Assembly (NCBI GenBank): GCA_905331475.1
Contig: CAJNYU010003295.1
Span: forward strand, 1-64,000
Reading direction: 5' to 3'
Length of the DNA stretch: 64,000 nt
Origin: Rotaria socialis
Lineage: Eukaryota > Rotifera > Eurotatoria > Philodinida > Philodinidae
Below the pieces are notes generated by a model that saw only the letters and a program-made list of their open reading frames with translations, made no database searches and was not told the origin of the DNA. Shown here piece by piece: positions 1 through 10,400 of the stretch. The position numbers and the translations under genes were made by a program. The first letter of the stretch is position 1. Every line of letters begins with the position of its first letter.

Positions 1-1
1 A

Positions 2-892
2 GCAACGCGTCAGGTGATTGATCGGTTGGTGGTGGCACTAGGAGATCAGGATGACCACCTTCGACGGAGTGTATGTAGTGCTCTTGGAGCCATGGGCGAA
101 AAAGCAGCAACGAGCCAGGTGATTGATCGGTTGTTGGTGACTCTAGATGATCACGATTTTGCGGTTCGCTTGAGTGCATTTAATGCTCTTGAAGCGATCG
201 GCGAAAAAGCTGCAACGAGGCAGGTGATTGATCGCTTGGTGGTGGCACTACGTGATCAGAATGAGTGGGTCCGAAGGAATGCATGTAGTGCTCTTGGATC
301 GATGGGCGAAAAAGCATCAAGGAGCCTGGTAATTGATCGGTTGCTCGTGACACTATGTTATCAGAATGAGTGGGTCCGAAGGAATGCATGTAGTGCTCTT
401 GGAACCATGGGCGAAAAAGCATCAAGGAGCCTGGTAATTGATCGGTTGCTCGTGAAACTTGGTAATCTCGTTGAAGGTATTCGAAGTACCGAGCTGAAGG
501 GCTCTAATACGCTTCTTAAGTTGTTGTCGTATGCCCTGCAGTTGTTTGCTGATTCCGATGCGAGAGAGGCTGAGGGGATGGAGAAATCAAATGTCTACGA
601 TCGGATCGATGGAATGTCCTTTAAAATTTTTCAGTTACTGATTTATACGCATGATTTGCGTTGGTTTGCCATATTCGTAGAGTGCTGTCTAATGGAGAAA
701 ATAGCGGTCATGATTATCGGCGACAGAGTGATTATCCATTTCGAGTGGGTGGCAGTGAAGATACGAATCAGAAACTCGGAGCTGCTATCGGAGCTTTGCA
801 AGGCTTTTGATGCTTTCGGTTTGAAAGTGCTTGATTGCAGCCCGCAGAATAGTAGAATACCATGTAGAGAACGAAAATTGGAGTGTTCTTGA
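2..892 (+). CDS. HEAT-repeat protein, 3' part (5' end outside window)
   Basis: The reading frame is already open at the left edge and runs without an intron to TGA at 890-892, giving 296 visible residues. The first ~155 residues are tandem 35-residue HEAT-like helical repeats with core GEKAA..QVIDRL and spacing of exactly 105 bp (the 'gcgaa' anchor recurs at 96, 201, 306 and 411). HEAT arrays form solenoid scaffolds for protein binding; nothing here shows an enzyme. The last ~140 residues are non-repetitive and unrecognised, with a Cys pair near residues 226-228. Two adjacent repeats differ at only about 6 of 105 bases, so the array has expanded recently. Base composition differs from its neighbours: 31 of the 60 bases from 241 are G or C, whereas nearby genes are AT-rich. 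The missing N-terminus could carry another domain such as a NACHT-type ATPase; that is a guess from family knowledge. Confidence 0.8.
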   Translation, partial: ATRQVIDRLVVALGDQDDHLRRSVCSALGAMGEKAATSQVIDRLLVTLDDHDFAVRLSAFNALEAIGEKAATRQVIDRLVVALRDQNEWVRRNACSALGSMGEKASRSLVIDRLLVTLCYQNEWVRRNACSALGTMGEKASRSLVIDRLLVKLGNLVEGIRSTELKGSNTLLKLLSYALQLFADSDAREAEGMEKSNVYDRIDGMSFKIFQLLIYTHDLRWFAIFVECCLMEKIAVMIIGDRVIIHFEWVAVKIRIRNSELLSELCKAFDAFGLKVLDCSPQNSRIPCRERKLECS

Positions 893-1946
893 GGAAGCAC
901 AATTTATGTAATGGAGATTATTTACTTATTCAGATATTTGTGTTTGGATTACCCTGGATTGTTCGCGTGGGTTAGGATGTTGGTGTGAGGTATTGTTTTT
1001 CAATGATATTTGAGTGTGAAGAGCAAACGCTACAAATTGTATTTCATAATTACAGGAATGATCATGTGGCATGTATTAGAGCCCAATGAACTGAAGATCA
1101 GTTCAAAATACAAATAAATTTCTACCCGATTGAGTGTGTATTTATTAAATTGATTTCAAGCTCCATAGAACGCCTTCCGACTGCTGTTCATGCAGTCATC
1201 AGCAGGTAGGTTCAAAAATATTAAATATGAGAATAGTCGAAATCACTCTCGGTCTTCTTGTGTATATTGGGAAGTGTATTGGATAATACACGGTGAAGAT
1301 TACTCTTATTTTAAGTTAGTAGGCAGGTCTACATATTTAGAATGGTAATTAGAAATCTCAGTTCGTTGCTATAAATAAGAGTTCTATATATCTTCTGAAT
1401 AGAATAAATTTCAGTCGATTGTAGTGTATCTTATTCGTTGGATGTAGCAACTGGTGATGCTTTCAACGCATGTACTTATCTAAGAACCAGTTAACGATGC
1501 TATTCATCAAATGTCTGTAAGCTTCTCTTTTATCTCGATTCATATGTAAAATAGAATAGTGCTAGCATTTTCCATTATTTGAAGAAGTTATACAGATTTG
1601 TTAAAATTCAAATGATTCCTTTATGATAATTCGTTAATCTGATAGACTATTCTGGATAAGTATGTTATGTTTATTCCTTTTTTTTATTAAGTGGCCTTTG
1701 AAAACTTACAACAATGAAATGAAAAATACAATATATGGTACAGGTTTTCCATTGCTATTTTTAAGTTTTCAACTGAATCAGGACTATTCTATTTTGTAGG
1801 CATTGATCGCTAATCGAACTTTCGCAGTTCACGACAGGGAACTTTCATATGCATAATAATTGGTTCACCATTTGTAAAGTTGTAGTGTTATTTCTTTTTG
1901 GAATTCGATGTATCAAATAAATAGCGTGGATACATTATGCTCTCAT
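893..1946. other. Intergenic, no gene seen
   Basis: AT-rich DNA with stops in all frames and no convincing exon, tRNA or tandem repeat. It ends at a single ambiguous base (N at 1947), which abuts the 120-bp inverted repeat. Confidence 0.5.
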
Positions 1947-1947
1947 N

Positions 1948-2067
1948 TGTTCGTTAGTCTATCGTCTATGATAATTCTTCTCATAACTATCGTATTGCAC
2001 AAAGCATTTTCACTTTCTATTGCCACAGGTTATAACCCTGATGGCACACTCTGAAAAATATCTACCC
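1948..2067 (+). repeat. Left arm of a perfect 120-bp inverted repeat
   Basis: Bases 1948-2067 are the exact reverse complement of 5173-5292, with no mismatch in 120 bp by my reading. The two arms enclose 3.1 kb. The arm begins right after the only isolated N in the window. No terminal motif of a known transposon family is visible. It may be a dispersed repeat, one end of an unrecognised element, or an assembly effect. Confidence 0.85.
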
Positions 2068-3197
2068 TAAACACTTCGACACTCCTTTCAGGTCGTGTTT
2101 CACAAAAGAAACTACCTTCCTTTCTGTTTCGTGTATCATGATTCATGACGGTATTTAAGACAAACATCAATTGAGACATGTATATACTGACAATATATAT
2201 GAACCTCGAATATACTCATTTATAATGAGCAGGAAAAAGATATTTTCTTTCTGTTTCCAATAATATGAACCAATCTGACGCAAAGGTCACATCTTTCTAA
2301 TTGTGTGAAATTTTAGACGGTCGTTTTTGTTTTTGCAGCAATATTGTCGTATTTTTATGTCGATCGCAAATGAAAAGAGCAGCGAAGCAGGAAAGAAAAT
2401 ATAGAAAATGTATGTCTGCCTGTTTTTTTAAAATTATGTCACTCACAAGATGATTTTGAATTAAGACAACGACTGTATTGATAGAATAATTACATGACCT
2501 GTACTGAAACGACTTTCAACATAAGTAATAAGAATATATAGAATTACTGCATATTTAACATTTTTACCAAAAAAGTAATTAGGGTTGAAGGTTTTTCTGA
2601 TGATTTGCTGTATTTTAGATTATGTGGTACATTTAAAAAGAGTCAACATTAGGTAACAAAACATTCTAATGATTTTGTAGTTTGATGAAAGTCAGAAGCG
2701 GAACCAAGAGTTTTTAAGCAGGGTAAGCGGCTCAAGATCGTGTAACCAATCATGAAATTCATTTTTCCAGCTAAAATTAAATTAAATTAAAAATAAAGTT
2801 TTTACTTGAAAGAAAACAATTTCAATTTAATGTGGGTTTAGTTGACAAAAAAATGCTAATCATATTTTATAGCAGTATCGAATGGACATAAGATAAATAC
2901 TCGATGAATATGGGTCAATTTGGCATATCGAAAAAGTGTGTGAAGAAATACGGTAGTTATAAATGTCTTGCCTAATCTCATACAATGAACTAAGATAGCG
3001 CCTGAATCTCCTCTATCTAATTGCGTTCAATTGACAACACTAGCTACAATTCGAACTGTTGATTCAAAAACTTGATTCCATAAAATTTCACACCATCAGC
3101 TATACAGATAATGATTAAGAAAATATTCAAGTCAGTAAATTGATTTCGTACTTTTTGAATGAATAAGAAGCTAATGAACCATTTAAAAAATCCTTCA
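2068..3197. other. Intergenic, no gene seen
   Basis: AT-rich sequence without long reading frames. I see no recognisable feature until the MITE target-site duplication at 3198. Confidence 0.5.
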
Positions 3198-3205
3198 CTT
3201 GGTGG

Positions 3206-3389
3206 CAGGGACGGCGCGAAGCAACAAAAATATAGGGGGGTTACTTGAAAACGGGAGGTTTTTTTTCAAAAATCGGAGTAAATTAATAAAAATTTCTTCT
3301 ATTTTATTCAAATCGGAGTAAAATTGAAACAAAAATTTCGAAAGTTGGGGGTGGAGACCCCAACCCCCCCCCCGTTCGCGCCGTCCCTG
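3206..3389. mobile_element. 184-bp hAT-type MITE with 8-bp target duplication
   Basis: The element begins CAGGGACGGCGCGAA (3206-3220) and ends with its exact reverse complement (3375-3389), a 15-bp perfect terminal inverted repeat. It is flanked on both sides by the 8-bp direct repeat CTTGGTGG (3198-3205 and 3390-3397). A TIR starting CAGGG plus an 8-bp target duplication is the signature of hAT transposons. At 184 bp it cannot encode a transposase, so it is a non-autonomous miniature element. Both internal ends carry a G-run or C-run next to the TIR, and the 'aatcggagtaaa' motif occurs twice inside. The long minus-strand frame across it is a by-product. Perfect TIRs and an intact target duplication suggest a fairly recent insertion. 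Confidence 0.92.
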
Positions 3390-3397
3390 CTTGGTGG

Positions 3398-3959
3398 ATA
3401 TCAATTATTGGTTGGAGAGAAATGAGGTATAGAGAATAATCTTGCGCATAACGAAATCATAGCCGACACCAAACAAACCATGTGTCAATGTTCTCGATTG
3501 TCCACAATGAATCTTGAAAAAAAAAGACGCAATTAAGTACATCGTCACCTCAAGCAAACAAAGCATGATTTGCAATAAATATACGCAATGTACCTATCAC
3601 GAAAATGCATAGAAAAACAATTACTAGAATAATTTAAAAACCAAATTATCACAAATCTACAAAAAACATTGGAGTATCATGAGTTATTTTCATTGTATAT
3701 TAGATTAAAGATTCTTTTAATTAACAAGAATTTCTTACGTTAAAAGAAATATTGTTCATTATGATCATGAACAAAATTCAATTGCAAAATAACGATATTT
3801 AATTCAGAGAATGAGTAAAACAGATATCAAACATATGCCTCGCACATTTTGAACAGAAACAGCATAAAATTGACAATATTTCCATGTTATATTTATTCAG
3901 TGATAATTCAAATGTATAAAGTATAATCTGATATTTTTCTTTCTATCAAATAAACTCAG
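3398..3959. other. Intergenic, no gene seen
   Basis: AT-rich, no supported exon. If the coding piece at 3960 is a real terminal exon, its earlier exons should lie here or further left, but I could not identify them. Confidence 0.4.
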
Positions 3960-4167
3960 AAAAGATTTTATTGACTTATCTTCAAATGAAGCTCTTGCTG
4001 ATTTAAACACTATTCATTTAATTCTTGGTGGTGGAGAACAAAAAACATATGACATTTTACGTCATGCATATTCATTAATGATTAACCCGGATATTAATGC
4101 TCAAAATCAAGCAAAGGCGTTTTTTTATGATACAAGTGTGAATATGTTATATGATAAATTAATTTAA
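3960..4167 (+). pseudogene. Orphan terminal-exon-like coding fragment
   Basis: After an acceptor-like ...ctcag at 3955-3959 an open frame of 69 codons (including the stop) runs to TAA at 4165-4167. The peptide has ordinary codon use and protein-like composition (…LNTIHLILGGGEQKTYDIL…). I do not recognise a family. No in-frame ATG stands at its start and no upstream exon is evident, so it is either the last exon of a gene with small undetected exons or a remnant of a truncated gene. It ends only 33 bp before the ATG of the next small gene, on the same strand. Confidence 0.4.
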
Positions 4168-4200
4168 AATGTTACGATATTGAAATCGGTCTCATACGCG

Positions 4201-4602
4201 ATGTCAAATCCAGAAGAAGAAGAAGCCAAAAGTAAAATATTTTTTATCCAACTCAAAAGACTTTAAATATATTTCAATTTCGTAGAAGCGGAAGATCCGG
4301 GTGAAGTTCTTAATCCACCCTCATTAGCAGTGTACTACGATTGTTTTATCGATCGAGGGTACATAGCTATTGAATGGGGTAAACGTAGCAATTTAACTCC
4401 CGTAGCATATATGTTATTTGGTCTACGTGCAAAAGAAAAACTTGAATCAACGTGGAAAATATCATATGATCAAATTGAAAAAATCAAAAATGAAATCGGT
4501 GATCAATCTTCAGATCAAACTCTTCTTGAAAAAGCACTTGCATATATACCGGATGATCCAGTGTTTAATACAGTTTACACTGATTCAGATTTACCTTCGT
4601 AA
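4201..4602 (+). CDS. Small unrecognised protein, 115 aa, two exons
   Basis: ATG at 4201 opens a 31-nt exon. A 54-bp GT..AG intron (4232-4285) of the size usual in this window follows, then exon 2 (4286-4602) to TAA. The spliced product is 115 residues with an acidic start (MSNPEEEEAKKAEDPGE), a Tyr/Trp-containing middle (YYDCFIDRGYIAIEWGKR) and a Lys/Glu-rich C-terminal half. No signal peptide or membrane segment is seen and no family is recognised. The fitting intron phase and protein-like codon use favour a real gene. A cytosolic role is the default guess. Confidence 0.55.
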
Positions 4603-5172
4603 CAATAGTTTATTGAATTCAGCTACAGATATTATACGAGTATTTTTTTCTTTAAGGTCTTTTTCACAAACAACATGATGATGATCCTGATGGTGATGCT
4701 TGATGAACGTTTGAAAGTTCTTTTCTTCCTTTTTAAAGAAAAAACTTAGATTAAAAAAAAAACTTTTATTAGAGTAAAGAGTGGCAAATGGTCACACGAA
4801 AAATAACTTTCTGTTTACGGAACAAATACCGTTGTGATTTTGGAAGATAAAAAAAAATTCTGTACCAACATTGTAGAAGAAACATTTTTCTATCGATCTG
4901 TGTTTTTCAATTTTTAAAATCTCGTCAGGATAAGTATCCACGCAGATTTTCGTGAGACCTACTCTTTCCTATGTCCATTTCCCCCAAACGGGGTAAATGG
5001 ACATTCCCAGCAATTTTCAGTGAGAATAGTAAAATCTAATTCCTGACGCCATTTTTAGTCGAATTTCGGTAAAAGTTATATCATTTTTTAGTTCAAACAT
5101 TTTTCTACAACCCTATACTAATTTTATCCTTCGAACTTCAGTCATATAAACCATTTTATTTACTCTTTTGAT
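4603..5172. other. Intergenic with a GC-rich hairpin
   Basis: No gene seen. Bases 4972-4984 (TGTCCATTTCCCC) pair with 4990-5003 (GGGGTAAATGGACA) around a 5-base loop, with one bulged base. This is a strong local stem in AT-rich DNA and could be the tip of a foldback element or a short palindrome. Confidence 0.5.
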
Positions 5173-5292
5173 GGGTAGATATTTTTCAGAGTGTGCCATC
5201 AGGGTTATAACCTGTGGCAATAGAAAGTGAAAATGCTTTGTGCAATACGATAGTTATGAGAAGAATTATCATAGACGATAGACTAACGAACA
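5173..5292 (-). repeat. Right arm of the 120-bp inverted repeat
   Basis: Exact reverse complement of 1948-2067. Sequences outside both arms differ, so the duplicated unit appears to stop at these limits. See the left arm for details. Confidence 0.85.
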
Positions 5293-5440
5293 ATTATTTC
5301 GTTTATGAGATTTTTAACTGAAAAAATCTTCAAAATTTTGATTTAATAATTATGTTTAATTAATACATAATAAAAAGGAAAAAAATACTAAATTGAAGAT
5401 TATCACTATTATTATAATTGGTTTACTTATAAAATGAGAA

Positions 5441-5469
<29 letters not shown>
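5441..5469. repeat. (AT)n microsatellite
   Basis: About 14 uninterrupted AT dinucleotides downstream of the anamorsin stop codon. Likely length-variable. Confidence 0.9.
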
Positions 5470-5471
<2 letters not shown>

Positions 5472-5507
5472 AGATAAGCTAATATTGTCAGTAATCACAG
5501 GGCTATA

Positions 5508-6635
5508 TCAAACATCGGATACTGTTGGTAAAATAATACGTTCACCAGGTTTGAATGGTGGCAAACCACGCGAAGGACAGCCAGCACACCGAAAAGCATC
5601 ACCCAAATAGCACTAAATAAAATGAAGAAAAAAACAATTCTATTTTCGAGTTTTATTTTGTGCACAATACATACATTTCCACATGAAGATTTAATATTTT
5701 GTTGAGCTTGTGTATGTTCTTCTTGTTCCAGTTCTTCTGCTAAACCACATGAACAATTTTTACAGGCTTTTCGAACACCGGACGATGTTGTACCACAAGT
5801 ATAGCCTATAAAAAATAGATGTTTATTTATCTAACAACTGTTATAAATTGTAATGGGGTTGCAGGGAAACCCACAGTGCATAATAAATACAATTCCAAAA
5901 GATCTCTGTTGATTGTTCATAAAGAACAATTTTGTTTTTCACAAGAAACATACTTTTAACATCAGGTTTTCCTCGATCATTGTCATCAAGTAAATTATCT
6001 GTATCAATAATACCATCATCATCATCATCATCATCACCTTCAAGTGTCCATACTCTTTTGCCTCCACCTGTTGTTGATACTTGTCTTACCAGACTAATAC
6101 CAGTTTTACGTAATGGTACTGAATAACCAATATCAAACGAAGGTTTTTGACATAACCATAATGAGCCGTGTCGTTTAACATCATCCGTTTTATTTCCAAT
6201 TAAAAATGACGAATTTGCATCCAATGGATTACAACTACTGAATCCACACATTTTAAAATGATCAATAGTCTGTTTCTGTTTCAAATGTTCCACATGTGTT
6301 ATGAGATAACCATTTGGATGAAGTAAACGGAAAAATTCATTTAATAAATCAAGATTAGTCGGTGCATCATTTTTACTAACGAGATCAAATAGAATAATAT
6401 CACATGATGACGTTCCGCGTTGAGCTTTTGTTTTTAATTGAAAATAAATTAGTTCTAGATTAAAACGAAATCAATTAAACTTACATTCGAATAACTTTTG
6501 TACATTTTCGAATGCAATATGTGCTTGCTGTGCTTTGTTTTGTAAAGTTTCTTGAAAAGTAGCTAAGATTTCTGAATCTACATCATCAACCCAAACAACA
6601 AGAATACTTTTTGCATGAGCAAAAATCTCGTTCAT
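5508..6635 (-). CDS. CIAPIN1: Anamorsin (CIAPIN1/Dre2), cytosolic Fe-S assembly factor
   Basis: Anamorsin passes electrons from the flavoprotein NDOR1 into the cytosolic iron-sulphur assembly (CIA) machinery. Four exons join in frame: 6635-6485, 6424-5954, 5805-5675 and 5612-5508, giving 285 residues (human about 312). Residues 1 to ~160 are the methyltransferase-like domain ([39 protein letters not shown]). A linker with a seven-Asp run follows. The C-terminus carries both metal motifs: the [2Fe-2S] cysteines C-X10-C-X2-C-X-C ending in ACKNCSCGL, and the twin CX2C motif [17 protein letters not shown], then FKPGE. All expected cysteines are present, and the last intron splits the first CX2C after CGN. 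An AG at 6661-6662 after a T-run, 25 nt before the ATG, looks like a trans-splice acceptor. The gene lies downstream of TLK on the same strand. Confidence 0.95.
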
Positions 6636-7405
6636 TGAAATATTTTAATTAGAAGACAATCTAAAAAAGAAATGTGAGATTGTAATAATTAATCAATTTT
6701 AGGAAATCTTGGCCTGGGATACATCTGATTGAAGTTGCTATGTAGATTTTCTTTGAGCATCATCATCTGACAGCAAACACCCAAAATCAAAAAAACAACA
6801 CATCAGCATTGATTGAATGTCGAATACGAGTTAAAATCATATGAAACAAATACGATTTTCTCGTTTTGCTTTATTTCAAACAGAAAAGAACGCATAAATT
6901 TAGTCCATATTAAAGAAGATGAAACACACAGAAACGCGTACAGTACGAAGAATGATGAAATCGAACGAAAAAGAGAGAGAGAGAGAGAAATAGGAAATGT
7001 GTGTGTTGTGTATATTTTTTAAACCCAAGAAAAAAAGAGAAACCAACACGAAGACAAAGCAGGTGAATGATAGTGAAAGAAACAAAAATATGTTTATAAT
7101 CGTTTGATTTTAATAATCAGCACCAGCGCATGTCTCCGGGTTTATTTCTTATTAAACAATCTAGATACGGACGAAAGAAATAGAGAAAAAGAAAACAAAA
7201 AAAAACTGAACTAGATCATGTATTTACACTCCTAGAGATAAAGAGAATAAGAAAGAAAAGAAAACAGACAAACCGATGTTCACTTTTTGGTTTGTTTTTA
7301 TGTATATACACGCAGATTTAGTTTAAAGCGTCTGTACGCGTATGTATTTAAAGAAGAAGAAAAAAATATATATATTTATAAATATAAGATGCTATTTTTT
7401 TTCTA
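6636..7405. other. Intergenic between TLK 3' end and anamorsin start
   Basis: Contains the TLK 3' UTR and anamorsin upstream region on the minus strand. GA/CT-rich low-complexity tracts lie near 6970-7085. No gene is supported; the frames seen here are low-complexity shadows. Confidence 0.5.
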
Positions 7406-10400
7406 TTAATTTGAACCGTCATTCATTAATAGTTGAGCTGTTCGAGCCTGTGCATTAGTTGCCGCACGTTTTGGATAGGAACGTAAATACTCATCATCAC
7501 TCAATTGATTTACATCTGGTCGATCACGAACATTATAAGTTAGACAACGTCTAATGAATGCCTATGAAGAAGAAGAAGAAGAAGAAAAACAAAATTCGTT
7601 TTGTTCTATTTAAATTGAGGAAAGCAAATTTATTATTTTTACTTTTGCTCCATCGGATATGATTGGTTTTGGTGGAAATTCAACTTCTTTGGCTTTTAAT
7701 ATTGTTTGATTTTCTAAGATTGCTGCTTGAGATTGATTATGGCCGTAAGGTTTCCGTCCGTATAAACATTGAAAGAAAATACAGCCTAAACTCCATACAT
7801 CGACTTTCGAAGAGATTTTCGGAGGATTTGGCCCTTGGACAAATACTTCCGGAGGAAGATACCTACAAAGAAAAATGTGATGAAAATGACCGAAAAAGAG
7901 TTCCCAGTCGACAACATGTATTCAAAGCGCCTATCTAGTTAGTCACTATAGAATATTTCTTTCTCTATGGAAATGTAGATCGTATATTACCAATAGGTTC
8001 CGGCTCCTTGAGATGTTAAATCCATTCCATGTTCTGGATCGTATGTATCTTCGCACATTTGTTTACTTAAACCAAAATCTGTTATTTTGATTTCGCCACT
8101 ACTAGTGCCAGTACCCAATAATATATTAGCAGGTTTCAGATCGAAATGAATCACAGGTGGTTTGATACCATTATTTAAATATCTTAAAGCGCTAACAGTT
8201 TGCATCACCACAGAACGTACTTCTTTTTCAGGAATATATTTATGTTGTTTTAAGAAGAAATCTATATCGTTTCCTTCGATATATTCAAGAACTGTACAAA
8301 AACTAAATGAGAAAAATAAAAGAATAATTAGAAAAATATTACAAGAGAATTTTTACTTACGAATCTGTATCGATTTCAAATACATCATAAAGACGTACAA
8401 TACGAGGATGATCAAGGGTTTTAAGAATATCACATTCACGTAGTGCATGTCTATAAATAAAGCAAACAAACAAAATGACTAAAATCTTTCGAAAAACTGA
8501 ATTTACTTGATATAATTGGCTTTCTTTTCTTCTTTCCATTCTTTATTTAGTTGATGAACTTTAACGGCAACATAACGTTGTTCTTTCAAGCAGAATGCCT
8601 TCAAATAAAATTTTATATATGAGTTGACTTTGCTCAAGTTTTTTATTTTGCTTACTTTATGAACTTCACTGAAGCCACCTTTACCAATAAGACTTAAAAG
8701 TAGATAACGATCATTTAGCACTGGATGATCTTGGAATCTAAGGCAACCAAATGAGGTTTTCAGATTATATTAGAGCAATCAGGGTGTGGGAGTTAATACT
8801 TCCGCCAGACACACTCACAAGTTCGCCGCAAAAAAAAACATTCATTTTCTTACCTGGAATGATCTTCATTATATATGCGTTTTAATTCGCGTATATGTAG
8901 ATTTCTTTCTCGTTCAAGTTTTTCATATTCTATTTGAAGATCCATTTCTTCTTTCTTCAGTGATGCTAGCCGTAGACGTAAGATTTCTTCGGATTCATTC
9001 CACTCACTGATCAATAACCTGAAAGATAAAGATTTCTATTCAGCCTTTATTTACAACTGCAATAAACTTACGCTTTATTAGCATCATTTGTTGTTTTCAT
9101 ACCATCGTTACTACTTTCGTCTTGTAGTATAAATGCACCAGTACGATCTTTCGTTCTGGATTTTGAATTTGGTGTTTTAGGTGTTTTTTCTTTTACTTCA
9201 CAATTGGGTCGACGACGTACTAGGTTACGACGTTCACGATCAAGTTCTTCTCGAGCACGTTGTATCATTTCTTGTTGTCTTTAATTATAAAAAAATAAAA
9301 TAAAATAAATCGAATTTTGTCTTTAATTTGAAAAATAATGCCACATACTTCGAAATATCAGAGAATGCTGTACCATCGGTCCAGTTCTCCACAAATGTGG
9401 CACCTTGTCTTTGGGTAACGAATTGACCAAGCCTCAAGCGATTTTCCATACATTTCTGTCTTGCTTGTTTTCGTTCTAACGTTGACTGAAACAAAAATTT
9501 AATTAAGAAATAACATTAATTATATTATTGTTTATTAATTTTCCTGTAACGCACAGGAAATGTTGTTCTTTCATCGCATGAAAATGAGATATATTTTTAA
9601 ATCACGCAAACATGTGAAACTCCCCAATGTGCGCCCGGGACATTATTTTTTTGTTTACTATCCATTAAACATGAAACTTATTCAGTACAAGGTAATACTG
9701 AAATAATAATTTACAGACGACAGAGTTGATTAGCTCTGTTAAACGCATTCAAACATGTTCGAATTGAATTATGAATTCTTATTTTAGCAAAAAATTGAAT
9801 AAACGACGTTTAATAATTGAATACTTAGACGTTGATTACACAATTAATCTAAGCCTATTTTCTTCGATCATTCGTGACATATAAACCTTTCATTTATTTT
9901 TCTACAGTAAGATATTGAAGTCTGCATCTTATCTTTTTAGTTTTAATTGTAAAAAGTACTATAGAAAACTAGGAGAAAAATATTTCGTATAGAACCAGAG
10001 AGTATGGAAACATTCTTCTCACTAAATGGCATCGTAACACAACATAGTAAGTTACTCAAGGATTGTTCGTTCAAACGTAACCTCGATATTCTCTCCGGAA
10101 AAGGTCGACCGATAATTCCTAAACTGCAAGCATTTCTATTGGTCAATTGCTTTTTCCAAATATACTCAAGCAATTGTTTGAGTTGTTTCTATCACGAAAT
10201 AGGAACACAAAACTGGTAACCTTTATGTTCTTACGATAAGAGCAATCAAAATAAATCAAGTCATTTTTTCACTGAACAGTGAGTTATCTATCGGACGACT
10301 TTTCTCTACGTCACTATTAACTTTTGATATATCTATATATTCTAATAGGAAAATAATTATAATAGAACATACTTTTTCTACAAGTAATTTCTTATTAACA

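Noticed and set aside
180..425. Minus-strand reading frame across the HEAT array
   Set aside because: Mirror of the plus-strand repeat; its own repetition simply follows the 105-bp DNA period.
3195..3404. 69-codon minus-strand frame
   Set aside because: Coincides exactly with the 184-bp MITE and its target duplications, so it is transposon sequence and not a gene.
5932..6126. Ser-rich plus-strand frame
   Set aside because: Complement of the Asp-repeat and linker region of anamorsin.
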